Below are positions 1-9,325 of a stretch of 64,000 nt of DNA, piece by piece. The DNA comes from Paraglaciecola sp. L3A3 (GTDB taxonomy: Bacteria > Pseudomonadota > Gammaproteobacteria > Enterobacterales > Alteromonadaceae): contig NZ_CP047023.1 in NCBI RefSeq assembly GCF_009796765.1, forward strand, positions 2,649,501 through 2,713,500, read 5' to 3'. The first letter of the stretch is position 1. Every line of letters begins with the position of its first letter. Under the pieces are notes generated by a model. The model was not told where the DNA came from, searched no databases, and worked only from the letters and a program-made list of their open reading frames with translations. The position numbers were made by a program, and so were the translations under genes.

Positions 1-70
1 CCAATTGTTAGTATGTAGAACTGCTTTTGTGAATGATCAATAATAACCAAATCATAGACTCGGGGAATGA

Positions 71-673
71 ATGGATAAATTAACTCTGCAGCAGAAACAT
101 GAACAATTCAGTGAATTCTTTATGATTAATCACGATCTCCCAGTCAATATACGTGAACTTGCACGTGACTTTGCTTTACCTGATGTTGATGATCTACACA
201 ACCACATGCCCTATACCTTTCAAGTGGCCAGTGAGATAGGGGCTATAGAAAGCAAAGCATTGCGACCTTTACGTAATTTAGGTGAGCATGCTAGTGAATT
301 AGTGGAATTTCTCAATCATCAATCCCGCAAGATTGATTTAATGATGTCACTTATTTTACAACAGCAATCAGATCCAGCAGAGCAATTTTATTCTGTTCAA
401 TTTGGTGGCGGTGGTATCACGATTAGTACCGACAAACCAATTGATATAGGTACAAAAATCGAACTTAAACTTTTTCTTCGAGAAGAAGCTTGTGCCATAT
501 TTTGTTTTGCTGAAGTAATCACTTGTAAGCCCCACCAAGATACGTACCATATATCCCTAATTTACACTCGTATTCGTGAAGAAGACCAAGACTTATTGGT
601 CAAAGCGAGTCTCCATTTACAAGCGATTGCCTTGCGCAAACGAAATAAGCAAAAACAAAACGAACAAAATTAA
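71..673 (+). CDS. PilZ-domain-like protein upstream of mfd
   Basis: A 200-residue soluble protein. The C-terminal half (about residues 100-185) is an all-beta stretch that I read as a PilZ-type domain, with a GGGGITIS segment where PilZ proteins carry their (D/N)xSxxG motif. A clear RxxxR c-di-GMP motif is not obvious, so ligand binding is uncertain. The N-terminal 100 residues are helical and have no named domain. A GGGGA ribosome site lies just before ATG 71. The stop codon overlaps the mfd start (TAATG), so the two are translationally coupled. PilZ proteins beside mfd are usual in Alteromonadales; this gene's role is unknown. Confidence 0.75.
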   Translation: MDKLTLQQKHEQFSEFFMINHDLPVNIRELARDFALPDVDDLHNHMPYTFQVASEIGAIESKALRPLRNLGEHASELVEFLNHQSRKIDLMMSLILQQQSDPAEQFYSVQFGGGGITISTDKPIDIGTKIELKLFLREEACAIFCFAEVITCKPHQDTYHISLIYTRIREEDQDLLVKASLHLQAIALRKRNKQKQNEQN

Positions 674-3600
674 TGACTCTTAGTATATTTTCACCACCGT
701 TACCTAACAACACTCAAAAGTCTAAAAACGATATTCGTCATTGGGGTTCACTCCAAGGAAGTAGTAACGCTTTAGTCATTGCCAATGCAGCAAATAATGC
801 CGACGGACCAATCTTACTAGTAACTGCTGATACCCCTAGCGCTATCAAGTTAGAAAAAGAGCTAGATTATTTCTTAGAAGATCAAACTTTAGAAGTACAA
901 TTATTTCCAGACTGGGAAACCCTTCCCTATGATAATTTTTCACCTCATCAAGATATAGTCTCACAAAGATTAGAAGCACTTTATCGACTCACACAAGGTG
1001 ATAAACGCATATTTATAGTGCCCATCAATACCTTGATGATGCGCATGGCGCCAGTAGATTATATTGGCAAATATTTGCTTATACTGAAAGTTAAGCAAAA
1101 ATTGGCCATTGATAATTTTAGATCAGGTTTAGAACGTGCTGGCTATTTGCATGTTAACCAAGTGATGAGTCACAGTGAGTTTTCAATACGCGGTAGTATT
1201 ATCGATTTATTCCCTATGGGTAGCCAACATCCGTTCCGCATAGATTTATTTGATGACGAAATTGATACCATTCGCCATTTCGATCCTGAGACACAGCGCT
1301 CAGGAGATAAGATTGATGAAATAAAATTATTACCCGCCAGAGAATTCCCAACTGATAAAGAAGCCACTAGTTTATTTAGACAACAATATTTAACAAAATT
1401 TGATGCTAATAACAGTAAGGAATCGGTTTTTCATCAAGTAGGCAAAGGATTAATGCCTGGCGGTATTGAATATTTCTTACCCTTGTTTTTTACCGAAACA
1501 GCCACCTTATTTGATTACCTGAATCAAGATACTACAGTGTTAATGCACGGTGACTTACATAAAGCCCATGAACATCATTGGAAAGACGTTAATCATAGAT
1601 ACGAACAACTAAGATACAATTTAGTCAGGCCGTTACTTCATCCTGCAGATATATACATGCGAGACGAGGAGTTATTTGCCGCTCTGAAAAATTGGCCCAG
1701 AGTACAAATACAATCTGAGAACCTAGATAAAAAGTCTGGGCATTATAACTTTGCTACGTCTGTTGTAACCGAGGTGGCCTTAAAACCACAGAATAAAATC
1801 CCTTGGACTGGATTAAAACAGCAAATAGCCGATTGGCAGTCTAAAAAAGTAAAGGTTTTATTCAGTGCCGAATCAGCTGGACGCCGTGAAGGTTTATTAG
1901 AAATATTAACTAAAGCTGATATCAAACCTAAACATTTCAAACATTTTAGCGATTTCATTTTAAGTGATGACGAAATAGGCATTACAGTTGGCCCTGCCGA
2001 ATTTAGCTTTTTGTTGTCAGATCCTGAATCAGATATAGCCTTTATTACAGAAACCGAATTACTGGGTCACAAAATAAGCCATAGGCGTAAAAGAGATACC
2101 CGCCAAGGCACAGATGAAAATGCCATTATCCGCAATTTGGCTGAATTGCGTTTAGGCCAGCCAGTGGTACATTTTGATCATGGTGTAGGACGCTATTTAG
2201 GCTTACAAACTCTGGATGCCGGTGGCGTCACCACAGAATATTTATCCATTGAATATGCGAAAAAAGCCAAACTTTATGTACCTGTTGCTTCATTACATTT
2301 AATCAGCCGTTACAGTGGTGGTGATATCGATCATGCACCTTTACATCATTTAGGTAATGACACTTGGACTAAAGCTAAAAATAAAGCTGCCGAAAAAGTA
2401 CGAGATGTAGCAGCACAACTGTTAGACGTTTATGCCAGACGAGCAGCGAAACCGGGCTTTGCCTTTAAAATTGCTTGGGATGAATACCAAGCATTTAGTG
2501 ATAGTTTTCCTTTTGACGAAACGCTAGATCAACAAAAAGCAATTAATGCTGTTATTCAAGACATGGGTTCTGCTAATGCAATGGATAGATTAGTCTGTGG
2601 TGATGTTGGCTTTGGTAAAACAGAAGTGGCCATGCGCGCAGCGTTTATCGCAGCTAACCAGGGCAAACAAGTAGCGATTTTAGTGCCCACCACGCTGCTG
2701 GCCCAACAACATTTTGAAAACTTCAAAGAACGCTTTGTCAACTGTCCCTTTAGAATTGAAGTGTTATCACGCTTCGTTAGTGCGAAAGATGCCAAACAAG
2801 TCATTGCCAATATAGAAGAAGGTAAAATCGATATTGTGGTGGGTACGCATACCCTGTTACAAGAAAAGCTTAAATTTAATGACTTGGGCTTAGTAATAAT
2901 TGATGAAGAACACAGGTTTGGCGTACGTCAAAAAGAGAAGTTTAAAGCATTACGTTCAGACGTAGATATTCTAACGTTAACCGCCACACCTATTCCTCGT
3001 ACCTTAAATATGGCACTCAGTGGAATGCGCGATTTGTCGATTATTGCGACTCCGCCTGCCAAACGTTTACCTATTAAAACTTTTGTGCAACAGCGCAATA
3101 AAGAGCTTATTCGCGAAGCTATCATGCGAGAAATTCTCCGTGGTGGTCAAGTGTACTTCTTGCACAACGAAGTAGACACAATTGAAAAAACAGCCGAAGA
3201 GATAAAAGAAATTGTTCCTGAAGCCCGCATTTCAATTGGCCATGGGCAAATGCGAGAACGTGAATTAGAAAAAGTCATGACAGACTTTTATCACCAAAGA
3301 TCAAACGTGCTTCTATGTACAACCATTATAGAAACCGGTATTGACGTACCCTCAGCCAATACCATTGTAATGGACAGAGCGGATCATTTAGGTTTAGCGC
3401 AATTACACCAATTACGTGGTCGTGTAGGTCGTTCACATCACCAAGCTTATGCTTATTTATTAACCCCACACCCTAGACGTTTAACAAAAGATGCAAAAAA
3501 ACGACTAGAAGCAATTTCTTCTCTGGAAGAACTTGGAGCTGGTTTTGCTTTAGCCACTCACGATCTAGAAATTCGTGGGGCGGGTGAACTTTTAGGTGAT

Positions 3601-4167
3601 GGTCAATCAGGTCAAATATCCAGTATCGGCTTTACCTTATACATGGATATGTTAGAACAAGCTGTCGAAGCATTAAAAGAAGGTAAAGAGCCTAGTTTAG
3701 ATAAGGCTTTATCTGAACAAACAGATATAGATCTGCGAATACCTGCACTAATACCTGATGATTATATTCATGATGTGAATACACGTTTATCTTTGTATAA
3801 AAACCTAGCTGGTTGTAAAGATGAACGAGCAATAAACGAATTACAAATCGAAATGATTGATCGCTTTGGTTTATTACCGCAAAGCACCAAGAATTTATTA
3901 GACATAGCCTTGTTAAAAATCAAAGCTAAAATAATTGGAATCAGTAAAGCAGAGGGTACGAGTAAAGGAGGGTTTGTTGAGTTCTCACAAAAAACTCAAA
4001 TTGACCCAGGTTTTATTATTAAGTTGATACAGTCACAACCAAGAGTGTATAAGTTAGACGGACCACAAAAATTGAAATTTAACGTGCCTACTGAATCAGC
4101 CGCAGATAGACTAGCTATGTTTAAAGATATCCTTGATCAATTTAGTCAACAATTGCGTCCAGCATAA
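673..4167 (+). CDS. mfd: Transcription-repair coupling factor Mfd
   Basis: At 1164 residues this is full length for Mfd, the ATP-dependent translocase that removes stalled RNA polymerase from DNA lesions and recruits UvrA. The N-terminal UvrB-like region is followed by the RNA-polymerase-interacting CarD-like domain (around PVVHFDHGVGRYLGLQTL), then the RecG-like translocase with Walker A CGDVGFGKTE, the DEEH box in IIDEEHRFGV, TATPIPRTL, and the arginine-finger region QLRGRVGRS. The C-terminal regulatory domain is present. Start and stop both overlap the neighbours by TAATG, giving a PilZ-mfd-csiV operon. Confidence 0.98.
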   Translation: MTLSIFSPPLPNNTQKSKNDIRHWGSLQGSSNALVIANAANNADGPILLVTADTPSAIKLEKELDYFLEDQTLEVQLFPDWETLPYDNFSPHQDIVSQRLEALYRLTQGDKRIFIVPINTLMMRMAPVDYIGKYLLILKVKQKLAIDNFRSGLERAGYLHVNQVMSHSEFSIRGSIIDLFPMGSQHPFRIDLFDDEIDTIRHFDPETQRSGDKIDEIKLLPAREFPTDKEATSLFRQQYLTKFDANNSKESVFHQVGKGLMPGGIEYFLPLFFTETATLFDYLNQDTTVLMHGDLHKAHEHHWKDVNHRYEQLRYNLVRPLLHPADIYMRDEELFAALKNWPRVQIQSENLDKKSGHYNFATSVVTEVALKPQNKIPWTGLKQQIADWQSKKVKVLFSAESAGRREGLLEILTKADIKPKHFKHFSDFILSDDEIGITVGPAEFSFLLSDPESDIAFITETELLGHKISHRRKRDTRQGTDENAIIRNLAELRLGQPVVHFDHGVGRYLGLQTLDAGGVTTEYLSIEYAKKAKLYVPVASLHLISRYSGGDIDHAPLHHLGNDTWTKAKNKAAEKVRDVAAQLLDVYARRAAKPGFAFKIAWDEYQAFSDSFPFDETLDQQKAINAVIQDMGSANAMDRLVCGDVGFGKTEVAMRAAFIAANQGKQVAILVPTTLLAQQHFENFKERFVNCPFRIEVLSRFVSAKDAKQVIANIEEGKIDIVVGTHTLLQEKLKFNDLGLVIIDEEHRFGVRQKEKFKALRSDVDILTLTATPIPRTLNMALSGMRDLSIIATPPAKRLPIKTFVQQRNKELIREAIMREILRGGQVYFLHNEVDTIEKTAEEIKEIVPEARISIGHGQMRERELEKVMTDFYHQRSNVLLCTTIIETGIDVPSANTIVMDRADHLGLAQLHQLRGRVGRSHHQAYAYLLTPHPRRLTKDAKKRLEAISSLEELGAGFALATHDLEIRGAGELLGDGQSGQISSIGFTLYMDMLEQAVEALKEGKEPSLDKALSEQTDIDLRIPALIPDDYIHDVNTRLSLYKNLAGCKDERAINELQIEMIDRFGLLPQSTKNLLDIALLKIKAKIIGISKAEGTSKGGFVEFSQKTQIDPGFIIKLIQSQPRVYKLDGPQKLKFNVPTESAADRLAMFKDILDQFSQQLRPA

Positions 4168-5768
4168 TGAGTAATATAAGTAAAATGCAAAGTGTATTAA
4201 CTAGTAGTATCAAAAAGGCAGTCACTTCACTTGGTGTGGCTGTAGTCACTTCAGCTGTCTTAAATTCATCGGCTTATGCGGCTGATAAAGAATGGTGGTT
4301 TGATGTTGAAGTCATCGTTTTTACTCGAGATTTGTCTACCAGCCCTGTAGCAGAGGCTTTTACTCAATCTTCTTTATTGCCCGCTGCTACTGAGCATACA
4401 GATTTAATTACTTCTTATTTAACACCTGATTTGACTTATATGCGCGGAGATTTACCTTTTTGTCGTCAGTCAAAACTCGCAGCCATAGAACAACAGAGAC
4501 AAAAGGATTTTGCATTTCCTCAACCTATAGTTGAAGCAGAAGAACAAACAGGTGAGCAAGTAGAAAACTCAATTCCTGAACTCGTATCAGTGCAGACTGA
4601 TGAAACAGTAAATACGGAAACCACGACAGACGAGAATTTTGAATACCAAGTAGCCACCACAGATATATTTGCTGACCAAGACAAAGATTCGGCTTCTAAG
4701 CTTGCCTCAGCAGCACCTGCTCTAAAGGACAAAATACAAGAAACAGAATTAGCAAAGCAATTGACTGAAGAGTCATTGAACGAAGAATCCGCAATTCAAT
4801 ATTTACCAATCACCATTAACTGGATTGAATGGCAAATACCTGCTCAATTGCCTTGTGCCTATGCTGAACAAGTCGAACCATCAATTGAATTTTTACCCCA
4901 AGTAGAAAGTGAAACAGTATCCAAAGATCCGCTGACATTAATTAGCCAAGTGCCTAAGGTGATTAATGGCGTTGAATGGTTAAATAAATCACAAGCGCCA
5001 TTTTTATTGCCACAAGATCAACTGCGCATGACAGAGCTGTATACCAGTATAAAAAAACAGCGTGGGATTGAACCTATGATCCACCTAGCTTGGCGTCAAC
5101 AAGTGACTTTTGGCGCTGACAATGCCCAAGGTTACCGTTTGTTTGCCGGTGATAATTTTGCCGCACAATTTGATATTAACGGTCAACCTAAAATTCAACA
5201 AGATGTATTAAATCAAGTACAAACTGAAACGGTTGTTGTTGATGACGAATTGTATATACCTAAAGAAGAAAGAGAAAAGTTATCAGCCAGCGAACTGGAA
5301 GAATTGATAACAAAACTTAAGCCTAATACAACAATAAACGAGCTTACTGAAGAAGACCTTTTAACTAAAATTGAACAAGCCTTACTCAGTGAAACTATTA
5401 TTGACAAGGATTTACCCACTAAACAAACACCAGATCAAACAGAGTTGTTGGCAGAACTCACACAACTATGGGGGGTAGACGGTTTTATTAAAGTCTACTT
5501 ACAAAATGTCGGACGTGTTCCTTATTTACATATCAATAGTAATTTAGATTATCGACATCCAATATTAAACCAACAAACATCAAGTCAAATATTGGCTAAC
5601 GGAGGTAAACCTACTGAACATTTACAAAGTGTAAATTTTAACCAACTGAGACGGGTTATCAGTAAACAAATACATTATTTTGATCACCCCTTATTTGGTA
5701 TGGTGGTGACGATAAATCGTTACAATTGGCCGGTTGAAAATACAGATCCAGTAACAGATAATGAATAA
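4167..5768 (+). CDS. csiV: CsiV-family peptidoglycan-binding envelope protein
   Basis: A 533-residue exported protein. An N-terminal signal sequence ends near SSAYA-AD, and the mature N-terminus EWWFDVEVIVFTRD is the conserved opening of the CsiV family. CsiV was described in Vibrio cholerae as a periplasmic peptidoglycan-binding protein that supports LpoA/PBP1A-dependent wall synthesis. The middle (about residues 120-210 and 360-430) is acidic, low complexity and Glu/Thr rich, which makes this copy longer than I would expect. The C-terminal segment (VYLQNVGRVPYLHINSNLDY to the end) is the conserved part. The start overlaps the mfd stop. Confidence 0.8.
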   Translation: MSNISKMQSVLTSSIKKAVTSLGVAVVTSAVLNSSAYAADKEWWFDVEVIVFTRDLSTSPVAEAFTQSSLLPAATEHTDLITSYLTPDLTYMRGDLPFCRQSKLAAIEQQRQKDFAFPQPIVEAEEQTGEQVENSIPELVSVQTDETVNTETTTDENFEYQVATTDIFADQDKDSASKLASAAPALKDKIQETELAKQLTEESLNEESAIQYLPITINWIEWQIPAQLPCAYAEQVEPSIEFLPQVESETVSKDPLTLISQVPKVINGVEWLNKSQAPFLLPQDQLRMTELYTSIKKQRGIEPMIHLAWRQQVTFGADNAQGYRLFAGDNFAAQFDINGQPKIQQDVLNQVQTETVVVDDELYIPKEEREKLSASELEELITKLKPNTTINELTEEDLLTKIEQALLSETIIDKDLPTKQTPDQTELLAELTQLWGVDGFIKVYLQNVGRVPYLHINSNLDYRHPILNQQTSSQILANGGKPTEHLQSVNFNQLRRVISKQIHYFDHPLFGMVVTINRYNWPVENTDPVTDNE

Positions 5769-5779
5769 GTTAAAGGCAC

Positions 5780-5808
5780 TTAATCTTTATTAATATTACG
5801 CATATAAT
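5780..5808 (+). promoter_or_regulatory. Putative sigma-70 promoter of the glutaredoxin-like gene
   Basis: A perfect -10 hexamer TATAAT (5803-5808) lies 17 bp after a weak -35 TTAATC (5780-5785), about 35 bp before the ATG at 5844. This is a motif-level call only. Confidence 0.45.
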
Positions 5809-5843
5809 GCGCCGTCAAAATATCAACTAGCTGAGTTTTATAG

Positions 5844-6215
5844 ATGAAAATAATCATTAACCTTATCCGTAACCTACTGGGTGGATTAATTGCATTAGTC
5901 GATGTAATCACCCGTGGCACTAAATTAAAAAGAACACCTGAAGCGCAAAAACGGGTAGAAGATGAAACTAAAAGTTTAGCTTTGTATCAATTTTTTGCCT
6001 GCCCGTTTTGTATTAAAACCAGACGTGCCATGTACAAATTAAATTTACCCATAAATAAACGCAATGCATCTCAAGGCTCTGTCTATCGAGACGAATTGTT
6101 AGCAGCAGGCGGCAAAGTTCAAACTCCTTGTCTACGAATTGAAAAAGATGGTCAAGTAGAATGGTTATATGAATCATCTGAGATCATCAAATATTTACAA
6201 AACCGTTTTGCTTAG
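5844..6215 (+). CDS. Glutaredoxin / GST-N-like thioredoxin-fold protein
   Basis: A 123-residue protein with a hydrophobic N-terminus (residues 3-22) that may anchor it to the membrane, then a glutaredoxin-like fold. The dithiol motif is CPFC (in FFACPFCIKTRRAMY). The later VQTPCLRI segment carries the cis-Pro motif, and the C-terminus LYESSEIIKYLQNRF matches the glutathione-S-transferase N-domain end. It probably acts as a membrane-tethered thiol oxidoreductase; the substrate is unknown. It has its own promoter and terminator, so it is a single-gene unit. Confidence 0.82.
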   Translation: MKIIINLIRNLLGGLIALVDVITRGTKLKRTPEAQKRVEDETKSLALYQFFACPFCIKTRRAMYKLNLPINKRNASQGSVYRDELLAAGGKVQTPCLRIEKDGQVEWLYESSEIIKYLQNRFA

Positions 6216-6275
6216 CTATAAATAGCTTTCCATCAATAGAACAAAATACCTAGCTATATTGTCACATTAAATATC

Positions 6276-6294
6276 GCCCCAATTCGGGGCTTTT
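6276..6294 (+). terminator. Rho-independent terminator after the glutaredoxin-like gene
   Basis: GCCCC-AATTC-GGGGC followed by TTTT: a 5-bp GC-only stem with a short U run, placed 60 bp after the stop codon. Confidence 0.75.
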
Positions 6295-6300
6295 GCACCA
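6295..6300 (+). promoter_or_regulatory. GCACCA motif resembling an NtrC half-site
   Basis: The sequence TTTTGCACCAAAAT holds GCACCA, one half of the NtrC enhancer consensus, about 75 bp upstream of the sigma-54-like element at 6374. Only a half-site is present. The same hexamer recurs at 30418, 30437 and 30856. Confidence 0.3.
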
Positions 6301-6333
6301 AAATATTCATAGTTCAATCTGACTATAATCAAA

Positions 6334-6355
6334 AACCTGACCAGATAGACAGGTT
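6334..6355. promoter_or_regulatory. RutR-like operator of the lower purine operon
   Basis: A palindrome with arms AACCTG and CAGGTT around a 10-bp core ACCAGATAGA. Its inner part (TGACCA-GA-TAGACA) matches the E. coli RutR consensus TTGACCA-NN-TGGTCAA at most positions. An almost identical site lies at 31108-31129 before xdhA. It overlaps the TAGACA -35 hexamer, which suits repression. A RutR-like regulator is encoded at 40350. Confidence 0.65.
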
Positions 6356-6374
6356 TCGACTTAGGCTGTATACT
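6346..6374 (+). promoter_or_regulatory. Possible sigma-70 promoter of the lower purine operon
   Basis: -35 TAGACA (6346-6351), 17-bp spacer, -10 TATACT (6369-6374). The -35 lies inside the operator palindrome. It competes with, or adds to, the sigma-54-like element that begins at its last base. Confidence 0.45.
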
Positions 6375-6389
6375 GGCATCAAAATTGCC
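6374..6389 (+). promoter_or_regulatory. Sigma-54-like -24/-12 promoter element
   Basis: TGGCATCAAAATTGCC keeps the invariant GG and GC at the required spacing (consensus TGGCACG-N4-TTGCW). It lies 80 bp before the first gene of the operon. Elements that also begin TGGCAT sit before the TonB receptor (30287-30302) and xdhA (31167-31182). Confidence 0.5.
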
Positions 6390-6468
6390 TTAATTAAAAA
6401 CATATCAGTGAACTATAAATAATTCACATAACCTAATTATGTTATTAGCCAGCCTTTAGAGTCGACAC

Positions 6469-7695
6469 ATGAGTAAACCGCAAAAAAATCACAATGGAAT
6501 ATTCTGTAACCACGGTCCAAAAAATTGGTCTTTAGTGGATATCAATGACAGCCAGAATAACAGCCCATTAATTGCTAAACGTCTAGCAGTGAAAGATCTA
6601 TTTTCTGTTAAGGGATATAAAAATTCAGCAGGTAACCCTGATTGGCTAGCGACTCATGATGTTGCGTTAAACACTGCAGATTCGTTACAAACTCTGATGA
6701 GTAAAGGCTGTACCTTTGTTGGTTTTACTCATACAGATGAAATTGCATATAGTTTAGAAGGTAATAATATTCACTATGGCAGCGCTGAAAACCCCAAATT
6801 ATCAGGCCATATGTGTGGTGGCTCCTCTATGGGCTCTGCTGCTGCTGTGGCAGCGGATCTAGCTGATATAGGTCTGGGTACAGATACTGGTGGTTCAATC
6901 AGGATCCCAGCCAGTTACTGTGGTTTATATGGAATTAGACCTAGCCATGGACTGATCTCAAATAAGGGTTTAATTGGTTTAGCTCCAGAATTTGATACCA
7001 CGGGTTGGTTTACTCAAGATGCCACTTTATTAAAACAAGTGGCTGAAGCATTGTTACCCACACAAGCCGTCAAAGCAGTCGACACTTTATTAAGTTGTGA
7101 TGCTTTATTAGAGTTAGTTGAAGGTAATTACAGACAAGCCTTAGATAACTGTTTATCCCACATTACCCCTAATTTTAAGCAACATAAAAAATTAAAAATT
7201 AGCCGTACATTATTATCTCAATTGCCTGATTCATTTAGGATATTACAAGGTAGAGCAATTGCTCGAGAACATAGAGTATGGTTAGAACAAAGTCAGCCCA
7301 ATTTTGCACCTGGCATCCAACAAAGGTTTAGTATGGCTTTAGCTCTTACCGAGCAAGATGAATTAGAAGCAAGACAAATTCAAAGCCAATTAATAGCGCT
7401 TATACAAGGTAATATGACAGACCAAACATGCTTATTTTTACCAACTACACCTACTGCAGCACCTAAAATTGGCCAAAGCATTGATGACTTAAGAATGAAA
7501 CTGATTAACTTGTCGGCCATTGCAGGTTTAACTGGCTCGACTCAAGTGCATATGCCGCTAACAGTCGCCCCAGTTAAAATAAACAACCAATTGGTACCAT
7601 ATGGTTTTTCATTAATGATGTTAACAGGGCAAGACCAAAGTTTGCTTACTCTATGTCAGTCTCTTAGCCAACAACTTGAATGGAAACATATTTAA
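6469..7695 (+). CDS. Amidase-signature hydrolase, probably HpxY-like (oxalurate/oxamate step)
   Basis: A 408-residue amidase-signature enzyme with a complete Ser-cisSer-Lys triad: Lys42 in AVKDLF, cis-Ser120 in GGSSMGSAAAVA, and nucleophile Ser143 in TDTGGSIRIPAS. The length fits GatA/AtzF-like small amidases. It opens the operon that ends with PucG-like and AllC-like genes and is followed at once by a gamma-glutamyltransferase-like gene. In Klebsiella the hpxWXYZ cluster likewise pairs a GatA-like amidase (HpxY) with the oxamate hydrolase HpxW. I therefore infer a role in oxalurate or ureido-product breakdown; the exact substrate is not shown by sequence. Confidence 0.8.
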   Translation: MSKPQKNHNGIFCNHGPKNWSLVDINDSQNNSPLIAKRLAVKDLFSVKGYKNSAGNPDWLATHDVALNTADSLQTLMSKGCTFVGFTHTDEIAYSLEGNNIHYGSAENPKLSGHMCGGSSMGSAAAVAADLADIGLGTDTGGSIRIPASYCGLYGIRPSHGLISNKGLIGLAPEFDTTGWFTQDATLLKQVAEALLPTQAVKAVDTLLSCDALLELVEGNYRQALDNCLSHITPNFKQHKKLKISRTLLSQLPDSFRILQGRAIAREHRVWLEQSQPNFAPGIQQRFSMALALTEQDELEARQIQSQLIALIQGNMTDQTCLFLPTTPTAAPKIGQSIDDLRMKLINLSAIAGLTGSTQVHMPLTVAPVKINNQLVPYGFSLMMLTGQDQSLLTLCQSLSQQLEWKHI

Positions 7696-9290
7696 TGTCA
7701 GATAATAGCTCCCCATCATCCATTGCTTTTACTGCACCACACTGGGCTGCTACAGAAGCAGGGATCGACATTCTAGAAAATGGTGGTAGTGCGGTTGAGG
7801 CTATGGTTGCAGCAGCTGCGGTAATATCCGTTGTTTACCCTCACATGAATTCAATCGGTGGTGATGGTTTTTGGATTATTGATAATCAACAGTCAGTTTC
7901 ACCCATTGCCATCGATGCTTGTGGTCGTAGTGCCGCCAATATACAAGCTTATAGCGATTTAACTGATATTCCGGCTAGAGGCGGAATGAGTGCTCTAACC
8001 CAAGCGGGTACAGTACAAGGCTGGCAAATAGCTCTTGAGCAAGATCAAACGGCAAGTTTACCTTTGAGCAAAATTTTTCAACACGCGATTCATCATGCTG
8101 AATCTGGGTTTGAAGTCACAAACAGTTTACATGATGGGGCGATTAAATTGTTCTCTGTGGAACAAAGAAACGCCCACTTTAAATCCTTATACGAATCTAA
8201 TAACCAAGTGTTACAACCCAAAAAACAATTTTATAATCGAAAATTAGCAGACGTATTTCGTCACTTAGCTACATATGGATTATCTGCTTTTTACCATGGT
8301 GAATTAGCCGACAGTTTTGCTGAAGATTTGCAGCAAGCAGGCAGTCCCCTCACCTCTGAAGATATTGCCAATACACAAGCTGAAGTTGTCAGCCCTTTAT
8401 CTGTACAATTAAGTAATGCTCAGGCTTTTAACTTACCCGCCCCTACTCAAGGTATTCATTCTTTGCAGATTTTAGCTATGTTAGACCAGCTTAAATCTAA
8501 GGTATCAACCCAAGCCCAGTGGTTGCATTTAATTGTTGAGGCGACGAAACAGAGTTTTGATCAACGAAAAACTATTTGGGCTGATCTGGCTATATTAAAC
8601 ATTGAATATCAACAAGCCTTATCAGCTCAAACTATCACTCAATTAGCCAATAATATTGATTTAACTCAAGCTAAACCATGGCCTTTTGACGCCGCCCCAG
8701 GAGATACCGTATGGATGGGAGCAAAAGATAAAAATGGCCAAATGGTCAGCTTTATTCAGAGCATTTATTGGGAGTTTGGTAGTGGCATAGCCATGCGTGA
8801 TGGTGGCTTTGTTTGGAATAACCGCGGCGTCAGTTTCAGCTTAGATAAAAACAATATCAATTGTTTACAGGCTAATAAAAAACCGGCCCATACATTAAAC
8901 CCAGCTTTTGCTAAATTTACCGATGGTCGTCGACTCGTTTACGGCACTATGGGTGGCGAAGGCCAACCACAAACTCAAGCTGCTATATTCAGCAATTATG
9001 CTTGGCGACAGCAGTCTCTACAAAAGGCCATTAGTAATGACCGTTGGTTATTAGGACGCACTTGGGGTGATAGTGCAACAAATTTAAAAATCGAGAATAA
9101 TTTAGCCAAACAAGTCGCGACAGAACTTACTGCCAAAGGGCATGATTGGCAAAGCGTAGACAATAACAACGAAATGATGGGCCATGCAGGCGCAATTGTT
9201 TTTTCAGCACAAGATAACTTGCTAGAAGCTGCCAGCGACCCTCGCTCTGATGGTGTGGCTCAAGTACATAATCTATCAATACCAATTTAA
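7695..9290 (+). CDS. Gamma-glutamyltransferase-family Ntn hydrolase, HpxW-like oxamate amidohydrolase
   Basis: An Ntn hydrolase of about 531 residues. The N-terminal ENGGSAVEAMVAAAAV and IGGDGFW motifs are typical of the family. The likely autocleavage site and Thr nucleophile is the Thr of PGDTVWMGAKDKNG (residue 338 from this start), and the late GTMGGEGQPQTQAA motif is also typical. I start at ATG 7695, which overlaps the amidase stop (TAATG); an in-frame ATG at 7680 would add five residues. There is no signal peptide, unlike periplasmic GGT, which agrees with a cytoplasmic HpxW-type role of hydrolysing oxamate to oxalate and ammonia at the end of urate breakdown. The HpxW assignment rests on operon context. 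Confidence 0.78.
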   Translation: MSDNSSPSSIAFTAPHWAATEAGIDILENGGSAVEAMVAAAAVISVVYPHMNSIGGDGFWIIDNQQSVSPIAIDACGRSAANIQAYSDLTDIPARGGMSALTQAGTVQGWQIALEQDQTASLPLSKIFQHAIHHAESGFEVTNSLHDGAIKLFSVEQRNAHFKSLYESNNQVLQPKKQFYNRKLADVFRHLATYGLSAFYHGELADSFAEDLQQAGSPLTSEDIANTQAEVVSPLSVQLSNAQAFNLPAPTQGIHSLQILAMLDQLKSKVSTQAQWLHLIVEATKQSFDQRKTIWADLAILNIEYQQALSAQTITQLANNIDLTQAKPWPFDAAPGDTVWMGAKDKNGQMVSFIQSIYWEFGSGIAMRDGGFVWNNRGVSFSLDKNNINCLQANKKPAHTLNPAFAKFTDGRRLVYGTMGGEGQPQTQAAIFSNYAWRQQSLQKAISNDRWLLGRTWGDSATNLKIENNLAKQVATELTAKGHDWQSVDNNNEMMGHAGAIVFSAQDNLLEAASDPRSDGVAQVHNLSIPI

Positions 9291-9325
9291 TAACAGATAA
9301 AATTTTAATCAAAGGATAATATTAA